A DNA stretch of 64,000 bases from Chrysaora quinquecirrha (lineage: Eukaryota; Cnidaria; Scyphozoa; Semaeostomeae; Pelagiidae): assembly GCA_014526335.1 (NCBI GenBank), contig JACTAT010000330.1:124001-188000 (forward strand), read 5' to 3'. Below the pieces are notes generated by a model. That model did no database searches and was not told the origin of the DNA. It saw nothing but the letters and a program-made list of their open reading frames with translations. Made by a program: the position numbers and the translations under genes. Below, piece after piece: positions 24,125-36,983 of this stretch (within the stretch, counting starts at the first letter, position 1; each line of letters opens with the position of its first letter).

Positions 24125-24898
24125 CTAATAACGGAAAAAAAATGGAAAATTTTGTTTTGAAATGGTAACAATCAAATCTGAAACAAATCTCACGAAATTA
24201 CAAAATATCTTACAGCATCTTCTGAAGAATATAAAGTTACTTTATCTCTACATTGCTTAACCTAACATTAGACTTAGTACCGGGGATCGACTCACTGTAG
24301 TTGTGGATAGGGACGTGCCGCCTAGGACACTAAATGCTTACCCATATTCATACCTAATTTCTGAAAATTTATATCCAAAATTATAACAAAGTCTCAAAAA
24401 TTAACATCCAAACTTATAAACGTACACTACTTTATATATATATATTAAATTATGCTATTATATGTCAATTCAAATCAAGTTTCATCAGGAAAATAAGACC
24501 ATTGTTTGCAAAGTTTATACCGATTCTCGAGAAATCAATACCATTATTTATATCAAATTTCAGAAAATTAAGACACTTTTTTATACAAAAATCATGAAAA
24601 ATGATACCCTCTTGGGCGCCACGTCCCCAGTACCCAACATATATTTAGTACCCCCTGTGCGTCTCTGCAGTGATAAGTCTCTGGAATTAAGAACAAAAAT
24701 TTTACACTTCTCATAAATAATGCTCTAACGATGAAATGTAAGTAGCTTCGTGCTCGAGTTGGTATTCCAAACGATAGTTCTAAGGAGTGTCGTAACTGTA
24801 GAGTCATTTGGTGTAAAGTATTCTTTAAGTTTCCGGTGTTACAGTGCAGTGCAAGATGCGTTTATTGAATACGATTTAGAACATAAGTATAGAATTAC

Positions 24899-24970
24899 CT
24901 GGCGTTGCAGTTGTAGTTGCTTCCGTAGTAGAAGTACTTCTGTCCGTAGTACTAGAAGTACTCGTGGTAG
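24899..24970 (-). CDS. Thr/Ser-rich linker exon, unit B
   Basis: 72 nt, phases 1-1, acceptor CATCGACAG, donor CCAG/GTAATT. Encodes ATTSTSSTTDRSTSTTEA then TTTATP. Confidence 0.62.
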
Positions 24971-26117
24971 CTGTCGATGAAAAGATTGTTTCGAAATAGT
25001 AACAATCCACTCCGACACAAATCTCACGAAATTACAAAATATTTTACATTATCTTCTGAAGAATGTAAAGTTACTGTATCTCTACATTGCTAAACTTAAG
25101 ATTATACTTAGTATGGGGGGGGGGTTGAATTAGATGTTGATAGGGGTGTGCTGCCTAAGACGCGAAATGGCTGCCCTTATTCATATTAAATTTCTGAAAA
25201 CATATATCCAAAATTCTACCATAATTTCAAAAGTTTACATCCAACCTTGTTAACGTACACTAAAATATATACACTGAATTATGCTATGCAATAATACAGT
25301 ATGTCAATTCGAATGAGATTTCACAGGGAAAAATGAAAAATAACGAAAATAAGACAGTTGTTTATAAAGTTTCTACCGAAGTTTATAGATATGAAGACCC
25401 TTGCTTATACCAAAGTCATGAAAAACGACACCATTTTGGGCAGCACGTCCCCAGTGCCAAAAATATATTAGCTAAGTACACACTCCCTGGGTCTGAAGAA
25501 GGTCTAATTTGCACCTAATTAAGTACGCACAGAATCATTAGACTCGTTTGCACTTGTATATATGCAGAATTGTAATTTAATCATGCCTAATTTAATCATT
25601 AGTCAATTTTTATTCTCTGTTCGACTCGTGTCTCCTTCGTGCTGTCCGTGACTTACTCAAAAGTAACAGACTTTTGCTTCTGTTACACGTCTCTCCTGTC
25701 GATTGATTTCCTTAGTATGGCTGGAATTTGATGTTTCCTCAGATCAGATAAAGAAATCCTTAGTGTGGAGATACATCTCTAGTTTTTGTATTGTTTTTGT
25801 ATTTAAAATTCCTTGGATGCAAATAGAGTATGGTAAATCAATAAAGCCTTTTTTGGGCTATCTATGCATGTTTATTTTCCATCAAAAGTTCATCTAGTTG
25901 CAGTGAAAAGTCTTTGGAATTAAGAACATCAAAATTTTACAGTTGTCATTAATAATGCTCTAACGATGAAACGTAAGTAGCTTAGTGCTCGAGTTAGTGT
26001 TCCAAACAATTTTTTAAGGAGTGTCTTAAATTTATAGTTACATGGAAGTTTCTGCTGTTACAGTCCAGTGCAAGATCCGTTTATTGAATACGATTTAGAA
26101 CTTAACCATAGAATTAC

Positions 26118-26210
26118 CTGGCGTTGTAGTTGTAGTTGCTTCCGTAGTAACCGTAGTAGAAATACCCGTGTCCATAGTACTAGAAGAACTCGTGGTAGTT
26201 GTCGTTGTCT
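26118..26210 (-). CDS. Thr/Ser-rich linker exon, unit B
   Basis: 93 nt, phases 1-1, acceptor ATTACTAG, donor CCAG/GTAATT. 31-residue linker beginning ETTTTTTSSSSTMDTGIS. Confidence 0.62.
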
Positions 26211-27380
26211 CTAGTAATGTAGAAAACGAAAAGATTGAAAAGATTGTTTTGAAATAGTAACAATCCACTCCGACACAAATCTCACGAAATTACAAAATAT
26301 TTTACATCATCTTCTGAAGAATGTAAAGTTACTGTATCTTTACATTGCTAAACTTAAGATTAGACTTAGTATGGGGGGGGGGGTTGACTTAGATGTGGAT
26401 AGGGGTGTGCTGCCTAAGACGCGAAATGCCTGCCCTTATTCATACTAAATTTCTGAAAACATATACCCAAAATTCTACCAAAATTTCAAAAATTTACATC
26501 CAACCTTGTTAACGCACACTAAAATATATACACTGAATTATGCTATGCCATAATACAGTATGTCAATTCGAATGAGGTTTCACAGGGAAAAATGAAAAAA
26601 AACGAAAATAAGACAGTTGTTTATAAAGTTTCTACCGAAGTTTATAGATATGAAGACCCGTGCTTGTACCAAAGTCATGAAAAACGACACCCTTTTGGGC
26701 AGCACGTCCCCAGTACCAAAAATATATTAAGAACACACCCCCTGGGTGTCTACAGAAGGTCTAATTTGCACCTAATTAAATACGCACACAATCATTAGAC
26801 TCGTTTGCACTTGTATATATGCAGAATTGTAATTTAATCATGCCTAATTTAATCATTAGTCAATTTTTATTCTCTGCTCGACTCGTGTCTCCTTCGTGCT
26901 GTCCGTGACTTACTCAAAAGTAACAGACTTTTGCTTCTGTTACACGTCTCTCCTGTCGATTGATTTCCTTAGTATGGCTGGAATTTGATGTTTCCTCAGA
27001 TCAGATAAAGAAATCCTTAGTGTGGAGATCCATCTCTAGTTTTTGTATTGGTTTTGTATTTAATCTTCCTTGGAGGCAAAAAGTAAATAGTGTATCGTTA
27101 ATCAATAAAGCCTTTTTTGGGCTATCTATGCATGTTTATTTTCCATCAAAAGTTCATCTAGTTGCAGTGAAAAGTCTTTGGAATTAAGAACATCAAAATT
27201 TTACAGTTGTCATTAATAATGCTCTAACGATGAAACGTAAGAGCTTAGTGCTCAAGTTAGTGTTCCAAACGATTTTTTAAGGAGTGTCTTAAATTTATAG
27301 TTACATGGAAGTTTCTGCTGTTACAGTGCAGTGCAAGATCCGTTTATTGAATACGATTTAGAACTTAACCATAGAATTAC

Positions 27381-27473
27381 CTGGCGTTGTAGTTGTAGTT
27401 GCTTCCGTAGTAACCGTAGTAGAAATACCCGTGTCCATAGTACTAGAAGAACTCGTGGTAGTTGTCGTTGTCT
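27381..27473 (-). CDS. Thr/Ser-rich linker exon, unit B
   Basis: 93 nt, phases 1-1. Encodes the same 31-residue linker as 26118-26210; the two modules are ~1.26 kb apart. Confidence 0.62.
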
Positions 27474-27725
27474 CTAGTAATGGAGAAAACGAAAAGATTG
27501 AAAAGATTGTTTTGAAATAGTAACAATCCACTCCGACACAAATCTCACGAAATTACAAAATATTTTACATCATCTTCTGAAGAATGTAAAGTTACTGTAT
27601 CTTTACATTGCTAAACTTAAGTTAGACTTAGTATGGGGGGGTTGACTTAGATGTGGTTTCTGATGTTAAAGTGCAGTGCAAGATCCGTTTATTGAATACG
27701 ATTTAGAACATAAGTATAGAATTAC

Positions 27726-27788
27726 CTGGCGTTGAAGTTGTAGTTGCTTCCGTAGTAACAGTACCAGAAGTACTCGTGGTAGTTGTCT
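27726..27788 (-). CDS. Thr/Ser-rich linker exon, short form, unit B
   Basis: 63 nt, phases 1-1. Encodes ETTTTSTSGTVTTEATTT then STP. Confidence 0.58.
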
Positions 27789-28541
27789 CTAGTAATGGAA
27801 AAAACGAAAAGATTGTTTTGAAATAGTAACAATCCACTCCGACAAAAATCTCACGAAATTACAAAATATTTTACATCATCACTTGTATCTCTACATTGCT
27901 AAACTTAAGATTAGACTTAGTATGGGAGGGGGGTTGACTTAGATGTGGATAGGGGTGTGCTGCCAAAGACGCGAAATGCCTGCCCTTATTCATACTAAAT
28001 CTCTGAAAACATATACCCAAAATTCTACAAAAATCTCCAAAATTAACATCCAACCTTGTAAACGTACACTACTTTATATATATATATTAAATTATGCTAT
28101 TATTTGTCAATCCAAATCAAGTTTCATTAGGAAAATAAGACCATTGTTTGCAAAGTTTATACCGATTCTCGAGAAATCCATACCATTATTTATAGCAATT
28201 TTCAGAAAATAAAAACACTTTTTTATACACAAATCATGAAAAATGATACCCTCTTGGGCGCCACGTCCCCAGTACCCAACATATATTTAGTACCCCCCTG
28301 TGCGTCTCTGCAGTGATAAGTCTCTGGAATTAAGAACAAAAATTTTACACTTCTCATAAATAATTCTCTAACAATGAAATGTAAGTAGCTTCGTGCTCGA
28401 GTTAGTATTCCAAACGATAGTTCTAAGGAGTGTCGTAACTGTAGAGTCATTTGGTGTAAAGTATTCTTTAAGTTTCCGGCGTTACAGTGCAGTGCAAGAT
28501 CCGTTTATTGAATACGATTTAGAACATAAGTATAGAATTAC

Positions 28542-28613
28542 CTGGCGTTGCAGTTGTAGTTGCTTCCGTAGTAGATGTACTTGTGTCCGTAGTACTAGAA
28601 GTACTAGTGGTAG
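28542..28613 (-). CDS. First Thr/Ser-rich linker exon, unit B
   Basis: 72 nt, phases 1-1, encoding ATTSTSSTTDTSTSTTEA then TTTATP. First coding exon of unit B; its phase fits the donor at the end of unit C's GH9-C exon (33459). No signal-peptide exon is visible between them. Confidence 0.62.
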
Positions 28614-30705
28614 CTGTCGATGAAAAGATTGTTTTGAAATAGTAACAATCCACTCCGACACAAATCTCACGAAATTACAAAATATTTTACATCATCTTCT
28701 GAAGAATGTAAAGTTACTGTAGCTATCTCTACATTGCTAAACTTAAGATTAGACTTAGTATTGGGCGGGGGGGGGGGGTCGACTTAGATGTGGATAGGGA
28801 TGTGCTGCCTAAGACGCGAAATGCCTGCCCTTATTCATACTAAATTTCTGAAAACATATACCCAAAATTCTACCAAAATTTCAAAAATTTACATCCAACT
28901 TTGTTAACGTACACTAAAATATATACACTGAATTATGCTATGCAATAATACAGTATGTCAACTCGAATGAGATTTCACAAGGAAAAGTGAAAAAAAAAAC
29001 GAAAATAAGACAGTTGTTTATAAAGTTTATACCGATGGTTATAGAAAATGAAGACCCTTGCTTATACCAAAGTCATTAAAAACGACACCCTTTTGGGCAG
29101 CACGTCTGTGAACATAACCATTGAACCTACTTGTGCCTTGTGATTTTCTAATAAGAATATATTTCATATCAATATTATGGTGCAAGTTGTTGAAATTTAA
29201 GAATAATAGCCCGGCGCAAATTTTATGAAAATTTTGGTTTTTGGTTCGAGTGTTTTTAGCAAGCAAGACAGTGTGACTTTCGCGCCACTACAATCATCAA
29301 GATTGTGTTGTAACTTTATCTTAGCGTTCATCGACTCTTATTGCTCTATTCTCATTGTGCTGTGTTTGTTTCTGTGATGAAGAATGACAGTAGCATAAAG
29401 ACCTGAGCTTTCTTTCTATATCGTTTATCAAATGTACACGTGTTTGCAATGTTTGACGAATAATAAGTCTCAACAAATACTGAAGTACCCCCAAACCTCA
29501 GTATTTGGAAAATCTTGGAAGTCAGCAAATCAAGAAAATGTTGCGTTACCGCAAAACATCAAATTTATGCCATAGTGCACGCAAGTAGTTGGCAAAACGA
29601 AAAGATTATAAAGTTTTTGACATCGTACTAGCGGAATGAAACTGTCCATACAACTTTTTTACACATGTTCAGCTTACTGGTCAAAGCTGCGAAACAGCAT
29701 TTCATTTCTGATGACTAAAAGAATATACTTGCGCATTTCCGTGACACACTAAGTTTCCCGTCTTGAGACAATGATGCTGTTCTCACGTCAAATAGAATGA
29801 AGAAAGTTTTCTTACGCTGTTCCTTTAGCTATTTAATCTTGTTCTTTTACGCACCTGTTTACTTGCAGAGCTCTACCTTTTGTTGCTTAAGTAGAAAAAA
29901 TCTTTAGATATGTCTTTCGAAACATCAAGGCCACCCCCAGGCCACATTAATTAACATCATTGAATCTAAAGGGCTAAAGGAATAGGAATCCCTATTCTGT
30001 GTTGAAATTCTTCCTATTCTGTGTTATAATTTGGGTACGGGTATGTGCCGCCCATATGGGTGGGTTTTTTGCCCTTAAATTCTGTAAACATGGGTATGAT
30101 TTTAACCAAAACCCCATTAAAGTGAATGGAAAATTGAGGAAACCTTGAAAATTTAATTTTATTTCGGTCAAAAAAGTGAGAAAATTGCGTCCAAGATTTT
30201 CGTAGTAAGATTGAAAGCAATGATAAGGCCTGGAAAGTCTCATGACTCTCATATTTCGCATATTTTTACTCGGAATTTAGGGTATGCTTCTGCATAAGCT
30301 TACATTTGAAATTGCAAGAAAAGAATTGATTCAATTTCAAGTGATATCAAGAACTCACAATTGAAGAAATTCAAATTTTAAACCGCCTATATCTAATTTC
30401 ATAGTGTAAAGATATATTCTATTCCCAAACATCATCCATTAAAATATTGGTGCTGTTGAAGCTTTTATGCTAAAGAAGCTAGAGTTTTTGTTCTTCCAAA
30501 ATTTTCACAGAATCATGTTTGTATTTAATTGAAAAAGCACAACACATGACAGGGCAGGATCAACTGGGTAAAAAAAGAATTTAAGAAATTAAGGCAATGA
30601 CTAATAATGTCGACTGTCTTTCTCAAGATTTTTTTCTGCTATTGCAAGTGTAATTTTAAAAGGCAATATGATAATAATTTACTCTTCAGCGCTTAATTCA
30701 GTGGT
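28614..30705. other. Spacer/intron, unit B
   Basis: Collinear with 9681-11770 and most of 51300-53400. Contains GGGTACGGGTATGTGCCGCC and other non-coding blocks. No gene seen. Confidence 0.5.
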
Positions 30706-30711
30706 TAAAAA

Positions 30712-31605
30712 ATTGAAATGTCACCTTGGACTCATTGCTTCTAAAACGTTTAGAATTTCTTATCAATTTCGAAAGGACATGATATTTGATTGTTTGTTTT
30801 GTAGAACGAAAGAACGTAGCTCCTTGTTGAAAATTGAAATGTCACCTTGGATGCCTTGCTTTTAAAACATTTAGCATTTCTTATAAATTTCGAAAGAACA
30901 TGATATTTGATCGATAGTTTTGTAGAACGGAAGAACGTATCTAGTGGTTAAATATTGAAATGTCACCTTGGACCCCTTGCTTCTAAAACATTTAGCATAT
31001 CTTATCAATTTCGAAAGAACATGATATTTGATTGGTAGTTTTTTAGAACGAAAGAACGTATCTAGTGGTTAAAATCGAAATGTCACCTTGGACCCTTGCT
31101 TCTAAAACATTTAGCATATCTTATCAATTTCGAAAGAACATGATATTTGATTGGTAGTTTTGTAGAACGAAAGAACGTAGCTAGTGGTTAAATATTGAAA
31201 TGTCACCTTGGACCCCTTGCTTCTAAAACATTTAGCATATCTTATCAATTTCCAAAGAACATGATATTTGATTGGTAGTTTTGTAGAACGAAAGAACGTA
31301 GCTAGTGGTTAAATATTGAAATGTCACCTTGGACCCCTTGCTTCTAAAACATTTAGCATATCTTATCAATTTCGAAGGAACATGATATTTGATTGGTAGT
31401 TTTGTAGAACGAAAGAACGTAGCTAGTTGTTGAAAATTGAAATGTCACCTTGGACTCCTTGCTTCTAAAACATTTAGCATTACTTATCAATTTCGAAAGA
31501 ACATGATATTTGATTGGTAGTTTTGTAGAACGAAAGAACGTAGCTAGTTGTTGAAACTTAAAATGTCACCTTGGACGCCTTGCTTCTAAATCATTTAGCA
31601 TAGAA
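30712..31605. repeat. Minisatellite, ~120 bp unit, 7-8 copies
   Basis: Same unit as 11775-12790 with about one copy fewer. It ends at the unit B/C joint. Confidence 0.92.
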
Positions 31606-31740
31606 TGTAGCATCCCCGTATAGAAAAGAAAGGAACGAAATGCCTTTGGAAAGGACTTTGCCAGGCAACTTCCATACTGAGGCCTGTCAATTTCATTTTC
31701 TTCTGCCTTTGCCCTCTTTCCTTTCTTTTTTCCATGCTAG

Positions 31741-33290
31741 GGACCGGTCATTAATTATCTACTAGGGGAGGCCGGAGTGATTTGGCAAATTTTATCAAAA
31801 AATTTGCTAACCCCTCTAAAACACCAAGAACAATTTTCGGAACCCCTCTGATAAAATGGAAAAAACTTCATGGCCCTGCCTAACTTGCAGCGGTATTAGC
31901 TTTAAAATTTTGTTCTGTTGTTGTTGTTTAATTAATTGAAGACCATGTATCTTAGGATATTGTGTCGAATAATAAAAAAAAACTTGAACAACTTTCAAGT
32001 ATATATATAAAAAAATAATGTAAAAATAAGAAATATACCAGTAGTCGCACGGCACGCAGCACTGGGGATCCAGCCAGGAGGGAGGCACCCCACCCCATCC
32101 GAGATGTATATATATAAAAAAATAATGTAAAAATAAGAAATATACCAGTAGTCGCACGGCACGCAGCACTGGGGATCCAGCCAGGAGGAGGCACCTCACC
32201 CCATCCGAGATGTATATATATAAAAAAATAATGTAAAAATAAGAAATATACCAGTAGTCGCACGGCACGCAGCACTGGGGATCCAGCCAGGAGGGAGGCA
32301 CCTCACCTCATCCGAGATGTATATATATAAAAAAATAATGTAAAAATAAGAAATATACCAGTAGTCGCACGGCACGCAGCACTGGGGATCCAGCCAGGAG
32401 GGAGGCACCTCACCCCATCCGAGATGTATATATATAAAAAAATAATGTAAAATAAGAAATATACCAGTAGTCGCACGGCACGCAGCACTGGGGATCCAGC
32501 CAGGAGGGAGGCACCCCACCCCATCCGAGATGTATATATATAAAAAAATAATGTAAAAATAAGAAATATACCAGTAGTCGCACGGCACGCAGCACTGGGG
32601 ATCCAGCCAGGAGGGAGGCACCTCACCCCATCCGAGATGTATATATATAAAAAAATAATGTAAAATAAGAAATATACCAGTAGTCGCACGGCACGCAGCA
32701 CTGGGGATCCAGCCAGGAGGGAGGCACCTCACCCCATCCGAGATGTATATATATAAAAAAATAATGTAAAAATAAGAAATATACCAGTAGTCGCACGGCA
32801 CGCAGCACTGGGGATCCAGCCAGGAGGGAGGCACCCCACCCCATCCGAGACCGCACAATGATGGAAACGGAAGTAGAAAGGATAGAGTATAATGGTGACG
32901 AAGTTGCGCATAAAACTGCGGCATGGTGAAAAGTAGTGCGAACCATCAGCTATCCACTCATGACTGCGTTTCGGGGGTTAGGACAGTATGCAATAGTGTC
33001 ATGAGCCCCCCAGCACAAAATAATGTACCATCGCACTGTTGTATAAAGAAAATAAAGATAAAGTGGATGAAAGTGGGTTGGGATTCTTAATTGTGTGTTA
33101 TTTGAGGACTTTTTCAATTTGAAGATTTGAGGATTTCAGCAAACAGTTTTGTAAATCTTTTAAGAATATTTCATGGCCCTTCCAATTGGAAGACAAAAAT
33201 TTCGTAGCCCATCTTCAAGGCTGGAATAAATTTCATGGCCCATACCAAATCACTCCGGCCCCCCCTAGTAGATAATTAATGACCGGTCCC
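31741..33290. mobile_element. Non-autonomous TIR element with internal satellite, unit C
   Basis: Same element and insertion point as 12927-14367, with CTAG on both sides. About 109 bp longer, one extra copy of the internal repeat. Shared by units B and C, absent from A. Confidence 0.8.
31998..32850. repeat. ~107-bp tandem array, 8 copies
   Basis: As at 13190-13926 but with 8 copies. Minus-strand ORFs across it are repeat artefacts. Confidence 0.92.
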
Positions 33291-33458
33291 CTAGGTCTCA
33301 GCAATGGCAATAGTTATCGCCTCGAGTGAGACATTTCAGCGCTTTGATGCACGAAAAACAAACTAACGTCGTTTATAATGGCAAAAGGTGCAAATAGTCT
33401 GTGCCCCAATATAGGAATGTTAAAATATAACAGAATAAATTGAATTACGAAAATTTAC

Positions 33459-34322
33459 CTTTCAATGCCAGATGTTTCAAACCAGCAACAGCAGACTGGA
33501 ACCCAGCATTATAGTCACAGGTAACCTCATTCGTGATATAATCAGTTCGTTCATCAACGTATGTGCCACTTATATCTTTCGGTCCCCCAACCAATGCACC
33601 GTACAGAACATGTGGGTTAGGTTTGGAAATGTCATTGAAGGTGTCCCAAGTGCATAGTGCAGGAGGGCTGGCACAAGCACTTGCTTTATGATAAGGTTGC
33701 ACGGGTGGATTGTTACCAAACCCAACCACAAAACTGCGTCCGGAATCGCCGAGCATGTTGTGGATCTGTGATCGTGCAAATTCTCGGTATTCATGTTTCT
33801 TGATGTCAAGATCAGCAGCAAGAAGGCATATAAAGGCAGCATTTGCAGCATACCTGTTTGATCCCCATTGTGTAAGATGCATTATCCCAGTAGAAGTCCT
33901 TTCGACACTTAACACGTAATCACAAAATGCTTCCAAATCAACTTTGTAAAAGCTCTTGCCTGTGAGTTGTGCCAAAAGAGCCATCACACCAGCTTTTTTG
34001 TTGTCCCAATCGAAGGACCAAGGTGTCCATTTTTGCGAAGCCGAACTATAGTAAGATTCTGCTCTTGTTAGATATTGTGCTTCACCTGTTGCTTTGTACA
34101 ACCAAGCTGCTGCCCACATGAGCTCATCTTCATAGGAGTCGCTTTTGTAAAATTTCCCTGCAACTTGAATCGAATTACTGTAGATTCCTCTGTAAGTGTC
34201 TGCGAAGCTGAACACCTCTTTGGCATGTTGAAGCAATGTTGCCGAGTATGATGGGTCTCTATCTTTAAAGACGACAGATGCGGCTGCCAAAGCTGCTGCT
34301 ATTTCACCCGCAACATCAGATC
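33459..34322 (-). CDS. GH9 cellulase C-terminal catalytic exon, unit C
   Basis: 864 nt, phases 1-1, 288 residues. Differs from unit B's exon by one visible residue (PPALCTW against PPAVCTW). The catalytic-Glu signature is intact (ITNEVTCDYNAG); the first signature reads PYHK instead of PHHR. It ends on a strong donor AAAG/GTAAAT at 33459, or reads through to KGKFS-TAA at 33445. If spliced, the next in-phase exon is the unit B linker at 28613. The intron separating it from its N-terminal exon is ~10.5 kb and holds the YR retrotransposon and two older retroelement remnants. Confidence 0.88.
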
Positions 34323-34510
34323 CTAATAGGAAAAGGGAAAGAGCACAGTGATTTCAAATGAACTTGTATTCTCGGGACAAGGATGCTTAAACTGGTGTAC
34401 AATACGTAAATCCAGATTCATGTAAAACAAAGCAAAAAAAACGAATATCACAATATAACATTACGGCGCCTTGTATATATATCTTGATGGCCTGAGCCGT
34501 GCTCACTTAG

Positions 34511-34901
34511 ACCGTGGACAAAAGATCAAACATTGTTTGTCACACATTTGAAGTTTGCTTGTCAATTGCAGCTTGGTCATGTCCAAAAACATTGCTCGTA
34601 CGGCATGTTTTGCTTGCGTCAAGCAAAAAATGTTTCTGAACTTTTTCAAAAACATCACAAATGGCTTTTGCTTGCTAGGCAATGTTTGATCGTTTGGCCG
34701 CCTTTCCTAAATTGCTTGTCAAACATTGTAATGAAATTCCCTTTGTGCCAGTGAGTTTCTTGAACGGGAACTTGCGCAATGATTTCGTTATTTGCAAATG
34801 TTGGACGGGCCATGTTTTTTGGACGTGGCAAACGGCCCAACATTTTTGTAAAGCAAATTTGAAGTGTTTGACCAACGATATTTGATCGTTTGGCCAGGGC
34901 C
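34511..34901. mobile_element. Short TIR element (MITE-like), unit C
   Basis: Copy of 15598-15978 with the same TTAG flanks and inverted ends. Present before units B and C separated. Confidence 0.65.
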
Positions 34902-35119
34902 TTAGGCACAGTTTTGCCACCAATTCTACTGTTATTTGAGCCGAATGGTATCGAAAACTGGCATGCTGGATTAGCATTAGAGCAGCAAATAACACATTTA
35001 AACTCATCAAATCCACGAGTTTTTATTATTCAATCGCCAATCCTGTTACAGATAATATATTTTAATGAAAGGTAGAACTGTACTTATAATCCTTTATGTA
35101 AGTATTTTTAGTTAGTTAG

Positions 35120-35520
35120 TTGAGTAAGTTGGGTTGGTTACGAGTTAATCATAGAGTCTTGAACATTGAATCATTACAGTTAGAACCTGTTAGATCCATG
35201 ACCCCAACAGATGCCAACTACAACGAAATTTCAGATAGTACCCCTGGTATCTGTGAGACTTATCAAGCACAGGTGAATTCTTTCTTTAGTAAGCAATCTG
35301 TGATGTTGTTAAAGTTGTTAATCTTGATGGATTGACTGTTGATCAGGAATCGATTGCTCTGAAAATGCTTTAGGAAGAGGCAAAATGCTTTTTTATCAAT
35401 TTTTTGCACATAAGCACTATTTTGAAACATCTCAACAGCCGCGGTGTCAAACTTAAGGCAAGTAAATGCAAAATGTTTCAAAGCCAAGTGTGCTTTGGTC
35501 ATGTTCTTTCATCTAAAGGT
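35120..35520 (+). pseudogene. Ty3/Gypsy-like remnant, 5' part, unit C
   Basis: Matches 16203-16602 of unit B and ends at the RT fragment (LKASKCKMF). Cut at CATCTAAAGGT, where the YR retrotransposon begins. Confidence 0.75.
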
Positions 35521-36113
35521 TTAACGCCTAGCGGCCACCAGGCAACCCGGTGCAATCAATGAACCTAGCCTAATAAGGGTACCTGGTAAATGCGTTGCTA
35601 GACATTGCCTACCGACTGGTAATAATGTAAAGCCTCTAGATGCAACGAAGAAAAGACACAGCAGTGGCGGTATTGGGGTCGTATTAACGAAACACAATAT
35701 ATTTAAACAACATAACAATCTAATGATATACGGGGCATCAACGCCGAGTAGGGATTCCACGCTAGTAGATTTTCCTAGCGAGTAGGGATTCCTCGTCGTT
35801 GAAGTATACATAAGAAACTAGTGATATACGGGGCATCAACGCCGAGTAGGGATTCCACGCTAGTAGAGTTTCCTAGCGAGTAGGGATTCCTCGTCGTTGA
35901 AGTATACATATTTCTCGCTGAGTATAATTATCTCACGCGAGTACATGAACTAAACAAAACGATAAGCTAATATATATATACAATAACAACACTTCGGAAT
36001 TCATTCTTGCCGGACTAAACTGCAGCTACATAGGGCATACCGTGATGATGAAATAAAGCGGACTGAATCTAGTAAGATGCCGAGAAGGAAGTCGCGAATA
36101 TGCGACCATAACG
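35521..36113 (-). repeat. Split direct repeat B2
   Basis: 593-bp terminal repeat, same as 36352-36944. Contains an internal ~90-bp duplication around GGGCATCAACGCCGAGTAGG. Confidence 0.9.
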
Positions 36114-36166
36114 ACTAATACGACCCATTGGGGGTAGAGGGTAACGAATAGGGTGGGTGGGAGAGG

Positions 36167-36351
36167 GTAACTTCGGAACGAAAAGTAATGTAGGCAGAAC
36201 CCTAACAATTTGTGAAGACAAGGAAGGCGGATGGACAGCATGGTCCAATACGCAACGGAGGATGTAGGGGGCATGGACCCGAGAGACTAACCGCAATTAT
36301 GACCAAATATGGCCTTGGCGTTAAAACAGTTGTACTACGTAAAACATGGTA
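36167..36351 (-). repeat. Split direct repeat A2
   Basis: 185-bp repeat, same as 40801-40985. Abuts B1 at TGGTA/TTAACGCC, the junction expected of the circular intermediate of such elements. Confidence 0.88.
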
Positions 36352-36944
36352 TTAACGCCTAGCGGCCACCAGGCAACCCGGTGCAATCAATGAACCTAGC
36401 CTAATAAGGGTACCTGGTAAATGCGTTGCTAGACATTGCCTACCGACTGGTAATAATGTAAAGCCTCTAGATGCAACGAAGAAAAGACACAGCAGTGGCG
36501 GTATTGGGGTCGTATTAACGAAACACAATATATTTAAACAACATAACAATCTAATGATATACGGGGCATCAACGCCGAGTAGGGATTCCACGCTAGTAGA
36601 TTTTCCTAGCGAGTAGGGATTCCTCGTCGTTGAAGTATACATAAGAAACTAGTGATATACGGGGCATCAACGCCGAGTAGGGATTCCACGCTAGTAGAGT
36701 TTCCTAGCGAGTAGGGATTCCTCGTCGTTGAAGTATACATATTTCTCGCTGAGTATAATTATCTCACGCGAGTACATGAACTAAACAAAACGATAAGCTA
36801 ATATATATATACAATAACAACACTTCGGAATTCATTCTTGCCGGACTAAACTGCAGCTACATAGGGCATACCGTGATGATGAAATAAAGCGGACTGAATC
36901 TAGTAAGATGCCGAGAAGGAAGTCGCGAATATGCGACCATAACG
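36352..36944 (-). repeat. Split direct repeat B1
   Basis: 593-bp repeat just downstream of the recombinase ORF; same as B2. Confidence 0.9.
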
Positions 36945-36983
36945 CCAAATGACGCCAAAATTGACCCCGACCACTGCTGTGAG

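Larger units (their letters stand above)
12798..31611. repeat. Tandem segmental duplication unit B
   Basis: About 18.8 kb, bounded on both sides by minisatellite next to ATCCCCGTATAG. It holds a full set of linker, GH9-N and GH9-C exons. Very similar to unit C over the 3' half and to unit A over the linker half. Confidence 0.88.

Noticed and set aside
35521..36351. Tandem or solo partial copy of the YR retrotransposon
   Set aside because: Lengths and order (A1...B1-A2-B2) fit the normal split-direct-repeat ends of one element.
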